The position numbers and the translations under genes were made by a program. 64,000 nucleotides of DNA from contig JAFZQO010000044.1 of the NCBI GenBank assembly GCA_017620335.1, positions 1 to 64,000 on the forward strand. The letters run 5' to 3'. The notes under the pieces are model-generated. The model was not told the DNA's origin. It ran no database searches and was given only the letters and a program-made list of their open reading frames with translations. The DNA is from Bacteroidales bacterium (GTDB lineage: Bacteria; Bacteroidota; Bacteroidia; Bacteroidales; UBA932). Each line of letters begins with the position of its first letter. The stretch's first letter is position 1. Below are positions 52,201 through 60,485 of the stretch, piece after piece.

Positions 52201-52299
52201 ATCGAGGAGAGGCCCATCTCCATGGAGGTGGGCGGAAAGAATGGAGAATACCTCTTCATCACCACCAACCGCTCATTCTACAAAATGCGTATAAAATAG
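49213..52299 (+). CDS. Large secreted twin beta-helix protein (GH55/pectate-lyase-3 like) with SMP-30-like tail
   Basis: A 1028-residue exported protein, a possible carbohydrate-active enzyme. The signal peptide covers about 1-22. Two pectate-lyase-3-type beta-helix entries are visible: one near 38-100 with AFGIKADGKFDCSDALQAAV, and one near 378-440 with VADYGAVGDGEADDTEAIQKAV, each followed by repeated short strands. This two-lobed form is typical of GH55 and related beta-1,3-glucanases, but no catalytic residue can be assigned here. A low-complexity Ala/Gly/Pro/Met insertion lies at about 498-552. The last 290 residues, from YQFATGAATDSKGNVYF, look like an SMP-30/NHL beta-propeller. The fusion is unusual. 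It lies 26 nt after MscS. Confidence 0.78.
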   Translation: MRKCILTAVLLLSVLFSFTARAGVSVYTQKFNDARGVFFTEEAFGIKADGKFDCSDALQAAVNAIKEERGFGTLYLPEGKYRVTRTIYVPGSIRIVGYGAKRPEIVLEKNTPGFDKEETSMMWFTGGIVTNPERVMDASAGTFYSGISNVDFRIGKGNPMAIALRTHLAQHGIVSHVSVYGGDGFACLYDAGNELEDVEFFGARYGISSNVSSPSWPIAMVDAYFEGQKEAALLTRNAGFAIVNMKVKDAPVAVFCEKDMADRLYLEDCFFENVKTGVVMTGDEGETNQLNMVNIHCKNVPVAVSLPKIGKEYPVKDKTYLISEFVHGLVMREMGGDAGYEVICKTAPAEFPAAFTRTVPAVPDMSTWASVADYGAVGDGEADDTEAIQKAVNENVAVFFPEGWYKITNTIKLRKGSVLIGLHPFSTQLILSESTPAFSGFGSPVPMVESSEGGDDIFTGIGICTGGYNKRAVGMKWMASGNSLLNDVKFVGGHGTMRKPAPRPAAQAAAPGAAAPGGAPRAGAASAAAGGMAGFGGGMGGFGGMMGFGAARVSSPDNPIATQGLDQAWDNQYWSLWITNGGGGTFKDIWSANTYASAGIYISNTSTPSRMFAISLEHHVRFESRWRNVENFKVYALQYEEESREGPDCVAMTMDNCRNIMFANTWFYRVVRVMVPRDFGTLMSGCENIEFRNMRAWTQILCETAATAYDVNKNISIFPLEFSYAKVTGKEKGRRAEPAVGGAVEIGDEYQFATGAATDSKGNVYFCEGNMRKIYKWDAATGALTLLADYPYRPLSLAVDTKDNLIVIVRYEGQPGLTGEKIEMIQSFPDANSDYSGWGNGMWGVVAYAIDTRNGADTMTPLELVPTASVKATRLIYPSHALRGGDFLDVYDGKMPERSFLAPDGVTVVPYFFDLCRSIDLTAVTPGQKEPVMIAWENPRRTYTFKVNADGSLSATGDYVKHGEYATAYDKDGNIYVAAGQIRVYDKDGKEIKCFDIEERPISMEVGGKNGEYLFITTNRSFYKMRIK

Positions 52300-52312
52300 G
52301 AATGACAGAATG

Positions 52313-52348
52313 AAAAAGCCGTCGGAGACAATTCTCCGGCGGCTTTTT
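52313..52348. terminator. Bidirectional terminator between the beta-helix and AI-2E genes
   Basis: AAAAAGCCGTCGGAGA (52313-52328) pairs with TCTCCGGCGGCTTTTT (52333-52348) with one G-T pair around CAAT. It suits both converging transcripts. Confidence 0.85.
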
Positions 52349-52353
52349 CATTA

Positions 52354-53493
52354 TCATTCCCCCTCCTTGTCCCTGTCGGGGATCAGGCGGCGGATGGGTT
52401 TGTACTTGTAGAAGAAGCGGCTGGCAATCACGCGTATCACGGTATATGCGGGGATGGCCAGGAGGATACCGACGATGCCGCCGATACGTCCCGCGATGAG
52501 CAGGACGATGAATATCTCCAGGGGATTGGCCCTGATGCTCGTGGAGTAGATCAACGGCTGATACACGAAGTTGTCCACCAGCTGGGTACCCTGCATTATT
52601 GCGAAGACTATAAGGGCGAAGATCCAGATGTTGACGTCAAGGCCCACTCCCGCGCCGAACTTGAGTATCACGCACAGGACGATGCCGATAACGTCTCCGA
52701 GCAGGGGACCCACGTACGGGATGACGTTCAGTATGCCCGCGATGAACGCTATGCCTATGGCGTAGTTCACACCTATCCGCGCTATCAGCGTGAGGCCTAT
52801 GAAGTCCAGCAGCATCACACCGAGTACTTCGATGGTGAGACCGACGAAATACCGGGAGAGAAGCCTCTCGATGTCAAGGACCGTCTTTCCCACCGACTCT
52901 TCGATCCTGTCCGGCACGATGGCACCGACGATCTTACCGAAAAGCGCCTCGTCCTTGATGAAGAAGAACGAAATGAAAACTGTTGAGAAGATCCCGATGG
53001 CTATTCCGGCGACGGCTGAGGCCAGCGAGCCGATGATGCTGGAGATGCCGCTGAAGCTCGTCATGTCCCTGAGCTTCGTCAGGGAGTAGCTGAGGATGTC
53101 GAAATCACGCCCCACATCCGGGAAAACCCGGACGATCCATGCGTTGATCCGCCTCAGCATGTCCCTGTCGAAAGAGATGCGGGAGTTCATCAAGGCCGCG
53201 TCGCGTATGATGCCCGATACGATAGGGACCACCTGGGTCACTATCGTAATCAGGATTGAAAAGATGATGATGAGCGTAAGGACCGACAGCAGCCAGTCCG
53301 GTGCGCTCCGTCCCTTGACCTTGACCTGTTTCATGACCTTGAAGACCGGCTGGCCGAGCAGGGAGATGACGAAGGCCGCAATAATATACGCGAGCACGCT
53401 CCGGAAATACCAGCACAATGCCGCGATAATGGCGAACGCGCCGAGGCTTATCAGGTATCGGGCGAGCCTGTCTATGCTTCTCTCTTCTTCCAT
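52354..53493 (-). CDS. AI-2E/PerM-family membrane transporter
   Basis: A 379-residue inner-membrane protein of the AI-2E (PerM/YdiK) family. Several long hydrophobic segments and the conserved stretch LNVIPYVGPLLGDVIG near residue 260 are present. Members have been assigned to autoinducer-2 export, Na+/H+ antiport or unknown solutes; the window gives no clue which. It begins 50 nt after the S9 peptidase stop and has its own -7 box. Confidence 0.88.
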   Translation of the reverse strand: MEEERSIDRLARYLISLGAFAIIAALCWYFRSVLAYIIAAFVISLLGQPVFKVMKQVKVKGRSAPDWLLSVLTLIIIFSILITIVTQVVPIVSGIIRDAALMNSRISFDRDMLRRINAWIVRVFPDVGRDFDILSYSLTKLRDMTSFSGISSIIGSLASAVAGIAIGIFSTVFISFFFIKDEALFGKIVGAIVPDRIEESVGKTVLDIERLLSRYFVGLTIEVLGVMLLDFIGLTLIARIGVNYAIGIAFIAGILNVIPYVGPLLGDVIGIVLCVILKFGAGVGLDVNIWIFALIVFAIMQGTQLVDNFVYQPLIYSTSIRANPLEIFIVLLIAGRIGGIVGILLAIPAYTVIRVIASRFFYKYKPIRRLIPDRDKEGE

Positions 53494-53514
53494 GGCGGGG
53501 AAAGGTTATTATTG

Positions 53515-53522
53515 CAAATATA
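53515..53522 (-). promoter_or_regulatory. -7 box for the AI-2E family gene
   Basis: TATATTTG on the minus strand, 21 nt before the ATG. The -33 position falls at the end of the S9 gene without a clear TTTG. Confidence 0.5.
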
Positions 53523-53543
53523 ATAAAGAGAAGCGAATAATGA

Positions 53544-55505
53544 CTAGTTCCTGGCTATGAAGTCGAGTATGGTGCTGTAGTAGCGCATTTGGTTGTCTAT
53601 ACCCTTGTAGCCGTGGCCCTGGCCTTCCATTATGAGGAATTCCACGGGTTTGCCGGCCTCCTTGAGGGCGTCGTAGAGCATCTGCGAGCCGCCGATGTCC
53701 ACGCGGTCGTCATGGTCGCCATGGATGAGCAGCAGCGGACCGGAGATCTTGTCCACATGGTTGATGGGGGAGCGGTCCATCAGTTTCTCCTTCTCCGTCA
53801 CGGGGTCTCCGGCCTCGAGGTAATCCCAGTCGGGGATGTTGGTGTGGTAGTGCTCGTAGATGATGTCGCTGAAGCCTGCCACCGCCACTCCGAAGCCGAA
53901 GGGGAACGAGGCCTTGAATCCGTTCACTTCTCCGGGGAAGGTCATCAGGCGCATGGTCTCGTAGCCGCCGTGGCTCATGCCGAAGCAGCCTACGCGCTCG
54001 GGCGGGATGCCCAGCATGTCGGAAACGTAACGGGCACAGTAGATCATGTCTATGGTCTCATTGCCGCCGAGGTCGTGGTCGTTGAGCGCGGCGAAGTCGC
54101 GGCCGAAGCCGCTGGAGCCGCGCGGCGAGGCGCTGAGCACGTACATTCCGGCATCGGTGAATAACTGATGTTCTATATCATAGGAGTTCTCTCCGCCGTA
54201 GAATGACATCACCATTAGACGGGCCTGGTCGGCCGGAAGCGGGTTGTCGGGAACCATTAGATAGGCGTGGAGCATGCGGGTCTCTCCCGTGGCGGGGTCG
54301 ATGTCGAAGGTGGGTATGCTGAGTTTTTCGGCATGCGACGTCACCATCGAGGATTTGATATCCTCCGGGAGATCTACCAGTACAGACTGCTTCAGGGCTC
54401 CGTCCTCGAAGGAGACGGTCCATATCTGGAACAGGATGTCAGTCGCTCCGGCGGTGAAATACATCTTGTTGCCGACGGTGGTCTGGAAAGTCAGGGTGGC
54501 GGGGTAGAGCTCCTGGACGATTTCCCTGCCGTCGGGCTGAAGGACGCGTACGAGCGAGCCCTCGGGGCTGGTGCTCACGCAGACCAGGTATTTCTGCCCG
54601 TCAGCTTCGATCCACTCTGCCGAGACGTCCTGGGTATATGAAGTGACCTGCGAGGTCTTGCCGGTTCGGCGGTTATATGTATACACGTTGGCGTAGCCGC
54701 TCTGGTCCGACAGGAAATAAGCCACGTCGGAGGAGTACCAGGGCGAGATGACCGCACAGCCGGACAGGCTGGCCTCGAGCGAAGGGTCCGTGACGACGGT
54801 ATACTCGCCTGTCGCGAAGTCAAGGTAGGCCATGTTTGTATATGTGCGGTTGACGTTCTTGAGCACCGTCAGCATGCATCCGGTATTGTCCGGACTGAGG
54901 GCGAACTCGCTCCAGGTCATACGGAAATCCGGCCTGTCCTCGCAGACCAGCCTGTCCTCGAGGGTATTGACATCCAGGATGCGGAACTCGTCGGTATGGT
55001 CGTCACCGTCCTGGGAGGTGCGGGCGACGTATGCGATGAGACTCTTGTCATCGTTGAAACTCCATCCGTAGATGTACGGGACGTCGGTGAAGCATATGGT
55101 CTCGCCGGTCTCCGGATCCATCCTGTAAAGGTCTATCTTCTCGTCGTTGGACTTGTCGCCCATCCAGTACAGGCATCCGTCCTTCTCATTGTATTCGGGG
55201 CTCCAGAAGTTGCGCTCGGCCCAGTTCTCTGCTGAAATGACCTTGCCTTCGCTTATGTCGGTGCTCTCAGCGAGGTTGAGCATCAGCAGGGGATTGCCTC
55301 CCGTGTTGCGTACATACACGATCCTGGAAGCGTCGTCGGAAAGATAGAAACCCCATGTGGAGTAGGGGAATCCTTCAAGGAAGGAGAGCACATCGACCTC
55401 GCGGTCGATGAAGGATACCTTGCCTTCATCCTGCTTCTGGTTACAGGAATTGAAAAGGAATGCTGCCGATAGCAGCAGCATTCCTGAAATCAAAAACCTT
55501 CTCAT
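53544..55505 (-). CDS. S9-family prolyl-oligopeptidase-like lipoprotein
   Basis: A 653-residue lipoprotein (lipobox FNSC, then NQKQ). An N-terminal beta-propeller (about 40-380) precedes an alpha/beta-hydrolase domain of the S9 (DPP-IV / acylaminoacyl peptidase) type with nucleophile motif GMSHGG, catalytic Asp in HGDHDDRVD and catalytic His in GQGHGY. Such enzymes cleave dipeptides or short peptides after the propeller filters by size. The start codon shares one base with the SusD stop (TAATG), so it belongs to the SusC-SusD operon. It probably trims peptides captured by that pair. Confidence 0.9.
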   Translation of the reverse strand: MRRFLISGMLLLSAAFLFNSCNQKQDEGKVSFIDREVDVLSFLEGFPYSTWGFYLSDDASRIVYVRNTGGNPLLMLNLAESTDISEGKVISAENWAERNFWSPEYNEKDGCLYWMGDKSNDEKIDLYRMDPETGETICFTDVPYIYGWSFNDDKSLIAYVARTSQDGDDHTDEFRILDVNTLEDRLVCEDRPDFRMTWSEFALSPDNTGCMLTVLKNVNRTYTNMAYLDFATGEYTVVTDPSLEASLSGCAVISPWYSSDVAYFLSDQSGYANVYTYNRRTGKTSQVTSYTQDVSAEWIEADGQKYLVCVSTSPEGSLVRVLQPDGREIVQELYPATLTFQTTVGNKMYFTAGATDILFQIWTVSFEDGALKQSVLVDLPEDIKSSMVTSHAEKLSIPTFDIDPATGETRMLHAYLMVPDNPLPADQARLMVMSFYGGENSYDIEHQLFTDAGMYVLSASPRGSSGFGRDFAALNDHDLGGNETIDMIYCARYVSDMLGIPPERVGCFGMSHGGYETMRLMTFPGEVNGFKASFPFGFGVAVAGFSDIIYEHYHTNIPDWDYLEAGDPVTEKEKLMDRSPINHVDKISGPLLLIHGDHDDRVDIGGSQMLYDALKEAGKPVEFLIMEGQGHGYKGIDNQMRYYSTILDFIARN

Positions 55506-57019
55506 TACTTTCTCCAGTATTCGTTCTGGTCGGCATTGGTGAGAGCATGGTTGTAGAGCATCTCGACCTCGGGGATGGGGAGCATGAAACGCGGACTGTC
55601 GGCAGGCAGGCTCTTTACGCTGGCCCAGTGCTCGGGATCCTTGGTGCGGTCGAGGGGCTGGTGCAGGCGCTTGAGGTCATGCAGGCGGAAGCCCTCGCCG
55701 TAGAGCTCCTTGCGGCGCTCATAGTAGATATTCTCGAAGGTGCCTTCGGTCGGAGTGGCGCCACGGGCCACCTGAAGGGCGTTCAGCACGCTCTTGGCAG
55801 TGGCGGCGCTGCCGCTCTGGGCCTCGCACTCGGCCTTAATGAGGTAGGCCTCCGCGATGCGGGCGAGCGGGAACTCCGCATCGCCGACGTTGGCGCGGTG
55901 GCTGAACTTGCTGGTGAGCCAGCCGTCTTCCTCAAAGAAGTAGAAGGGAAACATTTTGCGGCAGTCGCTGTCCTCGAAGGAATCGCGGAAACGCTTGGTC
56001 CAGCGGACGGTGCTGTATCCGTAGAGAGGATTCTCGAAGTAGTCGCCTTCCTCGGCGGTGTCGAGGTAATCGATGTCGTTGGGATCGGCCTTGCCATCAG
56101 GAGTGACGTTGTAGGCGGCCTCGGCGAGGTAATAGAAAGAGGGGATGGAGGCGTAGAAGTTGCACTTGGAAGGGACGTAGTTGAAGTACTGCAGCCACTC
56201 GGCGTTGTGATCCTTGAATCCGCTCCTCCATTCGTCCTTGCTCATGAGGTTGCTGCCGTCGAACACGTTACCTGCGGCCTCCTCGGCGTATCTCTTGGCG
56301 TTAGCATAGTCCTGCATGTCCATGTATGCGCGGGCCATGAACAGGGCGCAGCTCTTTGGAGTGAAAAAGTCTGTGGCGGCTGCGGAGCAATGCTGGCGGC
56401 CGTATTCGAGATCCTTGAGCAACTGGGCGTAGACTTCTTTAAGCGAAGCGCGGCCGAGGTGATCGGATGCGGCGTCGGCGGGCTCGAGGCGCAGAATGAC
56501 GCAGGGACCGTCGGGATTGATGCTGTAGGCGGGGGCGAACAGACGGGCGAGGCGCAGGTAGACGTAGCCGCGGATGGCATATGCCTGGCCCAGCAGGTTC
56601 TCCTTTCCTGCCTGCTCTTCAGCATCGGACAGGCTGGCGATGATGTTGTTGGCGACGTCAATGGCCTTATAGTCGGCAGCCCAGATGTAGTTGGAGTAAC
56701 CGAACCACCAGGGATCGGACTCGGCCACCTGGGAGTAGGTGTAGGAATAGAGGTTCCAGTTGTAAGTCGGGATACCGAAAGAACCGGAAGTCATCGCGGC
56801 GTCTTCGCCCATCACCTCTGACATGATGGTGTCAAGCGTAATGGACTGATAGTGGCCGATGTAGGCCATGCCTGAATTGAGGGCTGTGGTGGCGGACTCC
56901 ACGGAGGAGAAGATCTGGGAGTCGGACACTGCGTCGGACGGAACGGGGTTCAGGACGTCCTTGGAGCAGGAAACCAGGGCCGTCAGGCCGATAAGCGCTA
57001 TGTATATGATCTTTTTCAT
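55505..57019 (-). CDS. SusD/RagB-family nutrient-binding lipoprotein
   Basis: A 504-residue outer-surface lipoprotein (lipobox LVSC, then SKDVLNPVP). This is the lid of a SusCD transporter, with an N-terminal SusD-like domain and TPR-type helices. RLARLFAPAY, IRGYVYLRLA-like (reads AIRGYVYLRLARL), LIKAECEAQSGSAA and EGFRLHDLKRL are typical of the family. The ligand is not predictable, but the peptidase coupled to it suggests peptides, as with RagB in Porphyromonas. It follows SusC by 12 nt and overlaps the S9 gene by one base. Confidence 0.93.
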   Translation of the reverse strand: MKKIIYIALIGLTALVSCSKDVLNPVPSDAVSDSQIFSSVESATTALNSGMAYIGHYQSITLDTIMSEVMGEDAAMTSGSFGIPTYNWNLYSYTYSQVAESDPWWFGYSNYIWAADYKAIDVANNIIASLSDAEEQAGKENLLGQAYAIRGYVYLRLARLFAPAYSINPDGPCVILRLEPADAASDHLGRASLKEVYAQLLKDLEYGRQHCSAAATDFFTPKSCALFMARAYMDMQDYANAKRYAEEAAGNVFDGSNLMSKDEWRSGFKDHNAEWLQYFNYVPSKCNFYASIPSFYYLAEAAYNVTPDGKADPNDIDYLDTAEEGDYFENPLYGYSTVRWTKRFRDSFEDSDCRKMFPFYFFEEDGWLTSKFSHRANVGDAEFPLARIAEAYLIKAECEAQSGSAATAKSVLNALQVARGATPTEGTFENIYYERRKELYGEGFRLHDLKRLHQPLDRTKDPEHWASVKSLPADSPRFMLPIPEVEMLYNHALTNADQNEYWRK

Positions 57020-57031
57020 AAGGCGTTCGAT

Positions 57032-60000
57032 TTAGAAAGTGATGTTGACACCCATCGTGTAGGTACGGCTGAGAGGGATGTAGTAGGCGTATTGTTCATA
57101 TCCGCCGATGCCGAAGATGTCGAGGTCGTCATAACCCTTGTAACCCTTGTCCTTGAACTTGGTCCAAACATTGTCTACGTTGACGTAGAAGCGTACGTTG
57201 GAAACGGCACCGACCTTCTTGAGAAGGTTCTTGGGGAGGGAATAACTCAGGTTCACGTTCTTGAGCTTGAGGTAGGTGGCGTCATAAAGGAAACGCGTGG
57301 AAGGGGAGTTGGACTGGTTGTCGTTGGTGTTGGTGTACCTGGGAACGTCGGTGTTGGTATTGGACGGGGTCCAGGCCTTGAGGGCGTCCACATGCAGGTT
57401 CTTGCCGGGATCGTTTCCGTCATGCATGATGTCGCCGTAAATGCTGTCGTACACCTTGCCGCCCAGATTGTAGTAGAACATGAACGAGAAGTTCAGGCCC
57501 TTCCAGGACAGGTTGTTGGTGAGTGCGCCGTAGCCCCAGGGCGTTGCACGTCCCTGCATCTCGTAGTCGGCCTCGGAATAGTTGTTGGTCGTTCCTTCAC
57601 CCTTCTTCCAGAGCGGGTCTCCGTTGGCGGGATCGACACCCATCCATGTGGGGATGTAGAACTCGTACTGGCTGTGGCCGACCTTCCAGATCTTCTTGGT
57701 ATCGGACATCGTGATGTCGTCGTCACCGGCGAGGTCGAGGATCTTGTCGGTGCTGGAGGAGAAGTTGAGGCTCACGTCCCAGGTGAATTCCCTGGTCTGT
57801 ACCGGGATGGCGTTCAGGACGAACTCCATACCCTTGTTCTCTACCTTGGCGAGGTTCATCATCACTGAACTGACCTGGTCATAGTATCCGGCAACGCCGT
57901 GGGAGGCGGGGAGGGGATACTCATAGAGAAGGTCGTCGGAGGTCTTCTTGAAGAACTCGACGGAACCGGAGATGCGGTTCTTGAAGAAGCCGAAGTCGAG
58001 ACCGAGGTTGAGCATCTTCTGCTTCTCCCAGCCGAGGTCTGAATTGGAGAGGCTCTCGTGGCCGAGACCGGCGCTGTTGCCGTACTGGTAGTTGCTGGAG
58101 GCCACCCAGAGACCCAGGGACTGGTAGCGTCCCAGGCCGGCGTTATTGCCGGAGGTGCCGTAACTGACGCGCAGCTTGAGGTCGCTGAGTGCGTCGGCGC
58201 CCTGCAGGAAGTCCTCCTGCTTGATGCGCCAGGATGCGCCTAAGCTGTAGAAGTCGCCCCACTTGTTGTCGGCTCCAAACACGGAGGAACCGTCACGGCG
58301 GTAGGATCCGCTCAGGAAGTACTTCTCGTCATAATTGTACTCAGCGTGGCCCAGGTAAGAGATGAGGGCTGCCTCATTGTAGTAAGAGGTGAGGGACTGG
58401 ATGCTGCCTGCGCCTGCGAGCTCAGTGAGGAAATCGAATGCGAAGTCGGTCTTGGCTCCGTTGAAGTAGTTGCGCGTGCTCTGCCAGTACTCGTATCCGG
58501 CCATCGCGGAGAAGTTGTGCTTGTTTGCGAGAGTGCGGTTAAAGTTCAGCGTGGTGGTGCTGGTGAACATCAGATCGGAAGTCTGCGTCTTGGTGCCGCG
58601 GCCGCCGTAGGCGGGACCGTCACCGTGGTACTTGTTCCAGTAACTGGTGTCGTACACGGATACATAGTCGGGGCTGAATACGGTCTTCGCGGTCAGGCCG
58701 TCGAAAAACTTCACTTCGGCATAGAGGGATGCGAACAGGCGTGCGGTGTTGGACACGTTGATGTTCATCTGAGGGATGGCGATGGGGTTGAAGTCCCTGG
58801 CCACGGGGTTGGACCAGTTGAACTGCTTTTCACCGGAGGCGTCCAGGACATAGTTGCCGTTGTTGTCCACCTTATATACGGGGACGGCGTTGGGGAAGGT
58901 GAGGGAGTTGTAAAGAGGTGATGCTCCGGCGCTCTCCGAAACCTCGGAATTCTGGGTAGCGTAGGAGAAGATCACGTTGGCTCCGCCCTTGAACCACTTG
59001 TTCACCTGTGCGTCGACGGTGGCCTTGCCTGAATAACGTGTATAGCGCGAAGTGGGGGAGGTACCCTTTTGGTCGAAGTAGCCTCCTGATACGAAGTAGC
59101 TTACCTTGTCGGTACCGCCCGAGTAGCTGAGGCTGTAGTCCTGGGTGATACCTTTCGACAGGACCTCATCCTGCCAGTCGGTGTCGATGATGATCTTGGC
59201 GCCGGGGGCGAGGTTGCCGTTGGCGTCGAGAGGGAGATCCATGTTGTAGGGATTCCAGCTGGTGAGGCCCTGAGCCTTCTGGTTGGCGGCCATGTAGTCG
59301 TCACCGTCTGCGAGATAAGCGTCGAAAGCCTTCTTGTAATACTCGGCGGAACTGAGCATTGTATAGGTCTTCGCCACTGAGGAAACACCCACCTGGGCAT
59401 TGAAGTTGACATGGCCGGTACCGGTCTTGCCGCTCTTGGTGGTGATGATCACCACGCCGTTGGCGGCGCGGGAACCGTAAAGGGAGGCCGCGGCGGCATC
59501 CTTCAGCACAGTGATGGACTCGATGTCCTGGGGATTGATGGTTGAGAGGATGCTGGAGGTCGTGTAGGTCGAAGACGCGTTCTGCGAATAGCTGGCGCTG
59601 GTGGTGGCGACGCCGTCGATCACGTACAGGGGCTCTGCGGAGGCGTTGAGGGTGCCGGTACCGCGGATGCGGAAGGACGAGGATGCGCCCGGCTGGCCGG
59701 AGGCGGTAGTCACCTGGAGACCGGCTACCTTGCCCTGAAGGGCCTGCTCGACGGAGGAGACGGGTTTCTGGGCGAGTTCATCCGAACGGACCATGGTGGC
59801 GGAACCGGAATAGGATGATTTCTTGGCAGTACCGTAGGCTACGACGATGGTTTCATCGAGGAACTCGGAGCTGGGGCTCAGTTCGACGTTGAGGGTGCGG
59901 TTGCTGCGGATGGGAACCTGCATCGTCTCATAGCCGATGGAGGAGAAGATAAGCACTCCGTCTGAGGGAGCCGTGATGGAATAAGTTCCGTTTACGTCGG

Positions 60001-60163
60001 TTACGACGCCGTTGGTCGTGCCGCTGACGATGACGGATGCACCAGGGACCGGATCGCCGTTGGCGGCGTCGGTAACGGTACCTCTCACCGTGATGTTCTG
60101 CGCATTAAGGGATGCGCACACGGTGATGAGAAGGATCGAAAATAGACTCTTGATTCCTTTCAT
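57032..60163 (-). CDS. SusC/RagA-family TonB-dependent outer-membrane transporter
   Basis: A 1043-residue TonB-linked barrel that imports nutrients captured by the SusD lid. The order is signal peptide, carboxypeptidase-regulatory-like beta sandwich (about 20-95, with ITVRGTVTDAANGDPVPGASV), plug (with RIRGTGTLNASAEPLYVIDG and ITVLKDAAAASLYGSRAANGVVIITTK) and a C-terminal barrel ending in aromatic residues (GVNITF). The length fits the class. There is no STN domain, so no direct link to an anti-sigma signal. The start was set at 60163 (MKGIKSLFS) rather than 60202. It is the first gene of the SusC-SusD-S9 operon. Confidence 0.95.
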   Translation of the reverse strand: MKGIKSLFSILLITVCASLNAQNITVRGTVTDAANGDPVPGASVIVSGTTNGVVTDVNGTYSITAPSDGVLIFSSIGYETMQVPIRSNRTLNVELSPSSEFLDETIVVAYGTAKKSSYSGSATMVRSDELAQKPVSSVEQALQGKVAGLQVTTASGQPGASSSFRIRGTGTLNASAEPLYVIDGVATTSASYSQNASSTYTTSSILSTINPQDIESITVLKDAAAASLYGSRAANGVVIITTKSGKTGTGHVNFNAQVGVSSVAKTYTMLSSAEYYKKAFDAYLADGDDYMAANQKAQGLTSWNPYNMDLPLDANGNLAPGAKIIIDTDWQDEVLSKGITQDYSLSYSGGTDKVSYFVSGGYFDQKGTSPTSRYTRYSGKATVDAQVNKWFKGGANVIFSYATQNSEVSESAGASPLYNSLTFPNAVPVYKVDNNGNYVLDASGEKQFNWSNPVARDFNPIAIPQMNINVSNTARLFASLYAEVKFFDGLTAKTVFSPDYVSVYDTSYWNKYHGDGPAYGGRGTKTQTSDLMFTSTTTLNFNRTLANKHNFSAMAGYEYWQSTRNYFNGAKTDFAFDFLTELAGAGSIQSLTSYYNEAALISYLGHAEYNYDEKYFLSGSYRRDGSSVFGADNKWGDFYSLGASWRIKQEDFLQGADALSDLKLRVSYGTSGNNAGLGRYQSLGLWVASSNYQYGNSAGLGHESLSNSDLGWEKQKMLNLGLDFGFFKNRISGSVEFFKKTSDDLLYEYPLPASHGVAGYYDQVSSVMMNLAKVENKGMEFVLNAIPVQTREFTWDVSLNFSSSTDKILDLAGDDDITMSDTKKIWKVGHSQYEFYIPTWMGVDPANGDPLWKKGEGTTNNYSEADYEMQGRATPWGYGALTNNLSWKGLNFSFMFYYNLGGKVYDSIYGDIMHDGNDPGKNLHVDALKAWTPSNTNTDVPRYTNTNDNQSNSPSTRFLYDATYLKLKNVNLSYSLPKNLLKKVGAVSNVRFYVNVDNVWTKFKDKGYKGYDDLDIFGIGGYEQYAYYIPLSRTYTMGVNITF

Positions 60164-60237
60164 GATAAATGGGTTTGTGAAACAATCGGTGAAGACGCTC
60201 ACCTTAAGGAAGAGGCCTCACACTACTACTAATGGCT

Positions 60238-60269
60238 CAAAGGTATAAGAAAATAAGGAATAAATCAAA
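60238..60269 (-). promoter_or_regulatory. Promoter of the SusC-SusD-S9 operon
   Basis: On the minus strand, TTTG (60266-60269) and TACCTTTG (60238-60245) are 20 bp apart, an ideal Bacteroidetes promoter. The leader is about 70 nt and holds a small hairpin (GGTGA pairing with TCACC, 60189-60204). Confidence 0.8.
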
Positions 60270-60368
60270 TATTTAGTAACAGAACCGGAAGTGTGATTAC
60301 CAAAATGGAACGGTATGTGCACTGAAAGCATGGTGTCGTGACGGTCCGCGATTCATCCCCTTCATGTC

Positions 60369-60400
60369 ATTTCGCCACATAACGGGCGAAATCGCCACAA
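60369..60400 (+). promoter_or_regulatory. Repeated ATTTCGCCACA-like motif upstream of the second acyl-CoA synthetase gene
   Basis: ATTTCGCCACA at 60369-60379 and AATCGCCACAA at 60390-60400 are 21 bp apart in the same direction. The inverted form GGGCGAAAT lies between them at 60384-60392. The arrangement matches the pair at 21288-21317 in front of the paralogous gene. Confidence 0.45.
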
Positions 60401-60438
60401 AAGGGAAGGATTATGCCGTATTCGCACGCGTTTATCCT

Positions 60439-60446
60439 TAACTTCG
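60439..60446 (+). promoter_or_regulatory. -7 box for the second acyl-CoA synthetase gene
   Basis: TAACTTCG, one mismatch to TAnnTTTG and the same TTCG ending as the box before the first paralogue. There is no good TTTG at -33, so an activator bound at the repeats could be needed. Confidence 0.45.
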
Positions 60447-60485
60447 TAAAATTTTAGTTTGGTTAGTTTTAATTGCAAGTGGATT

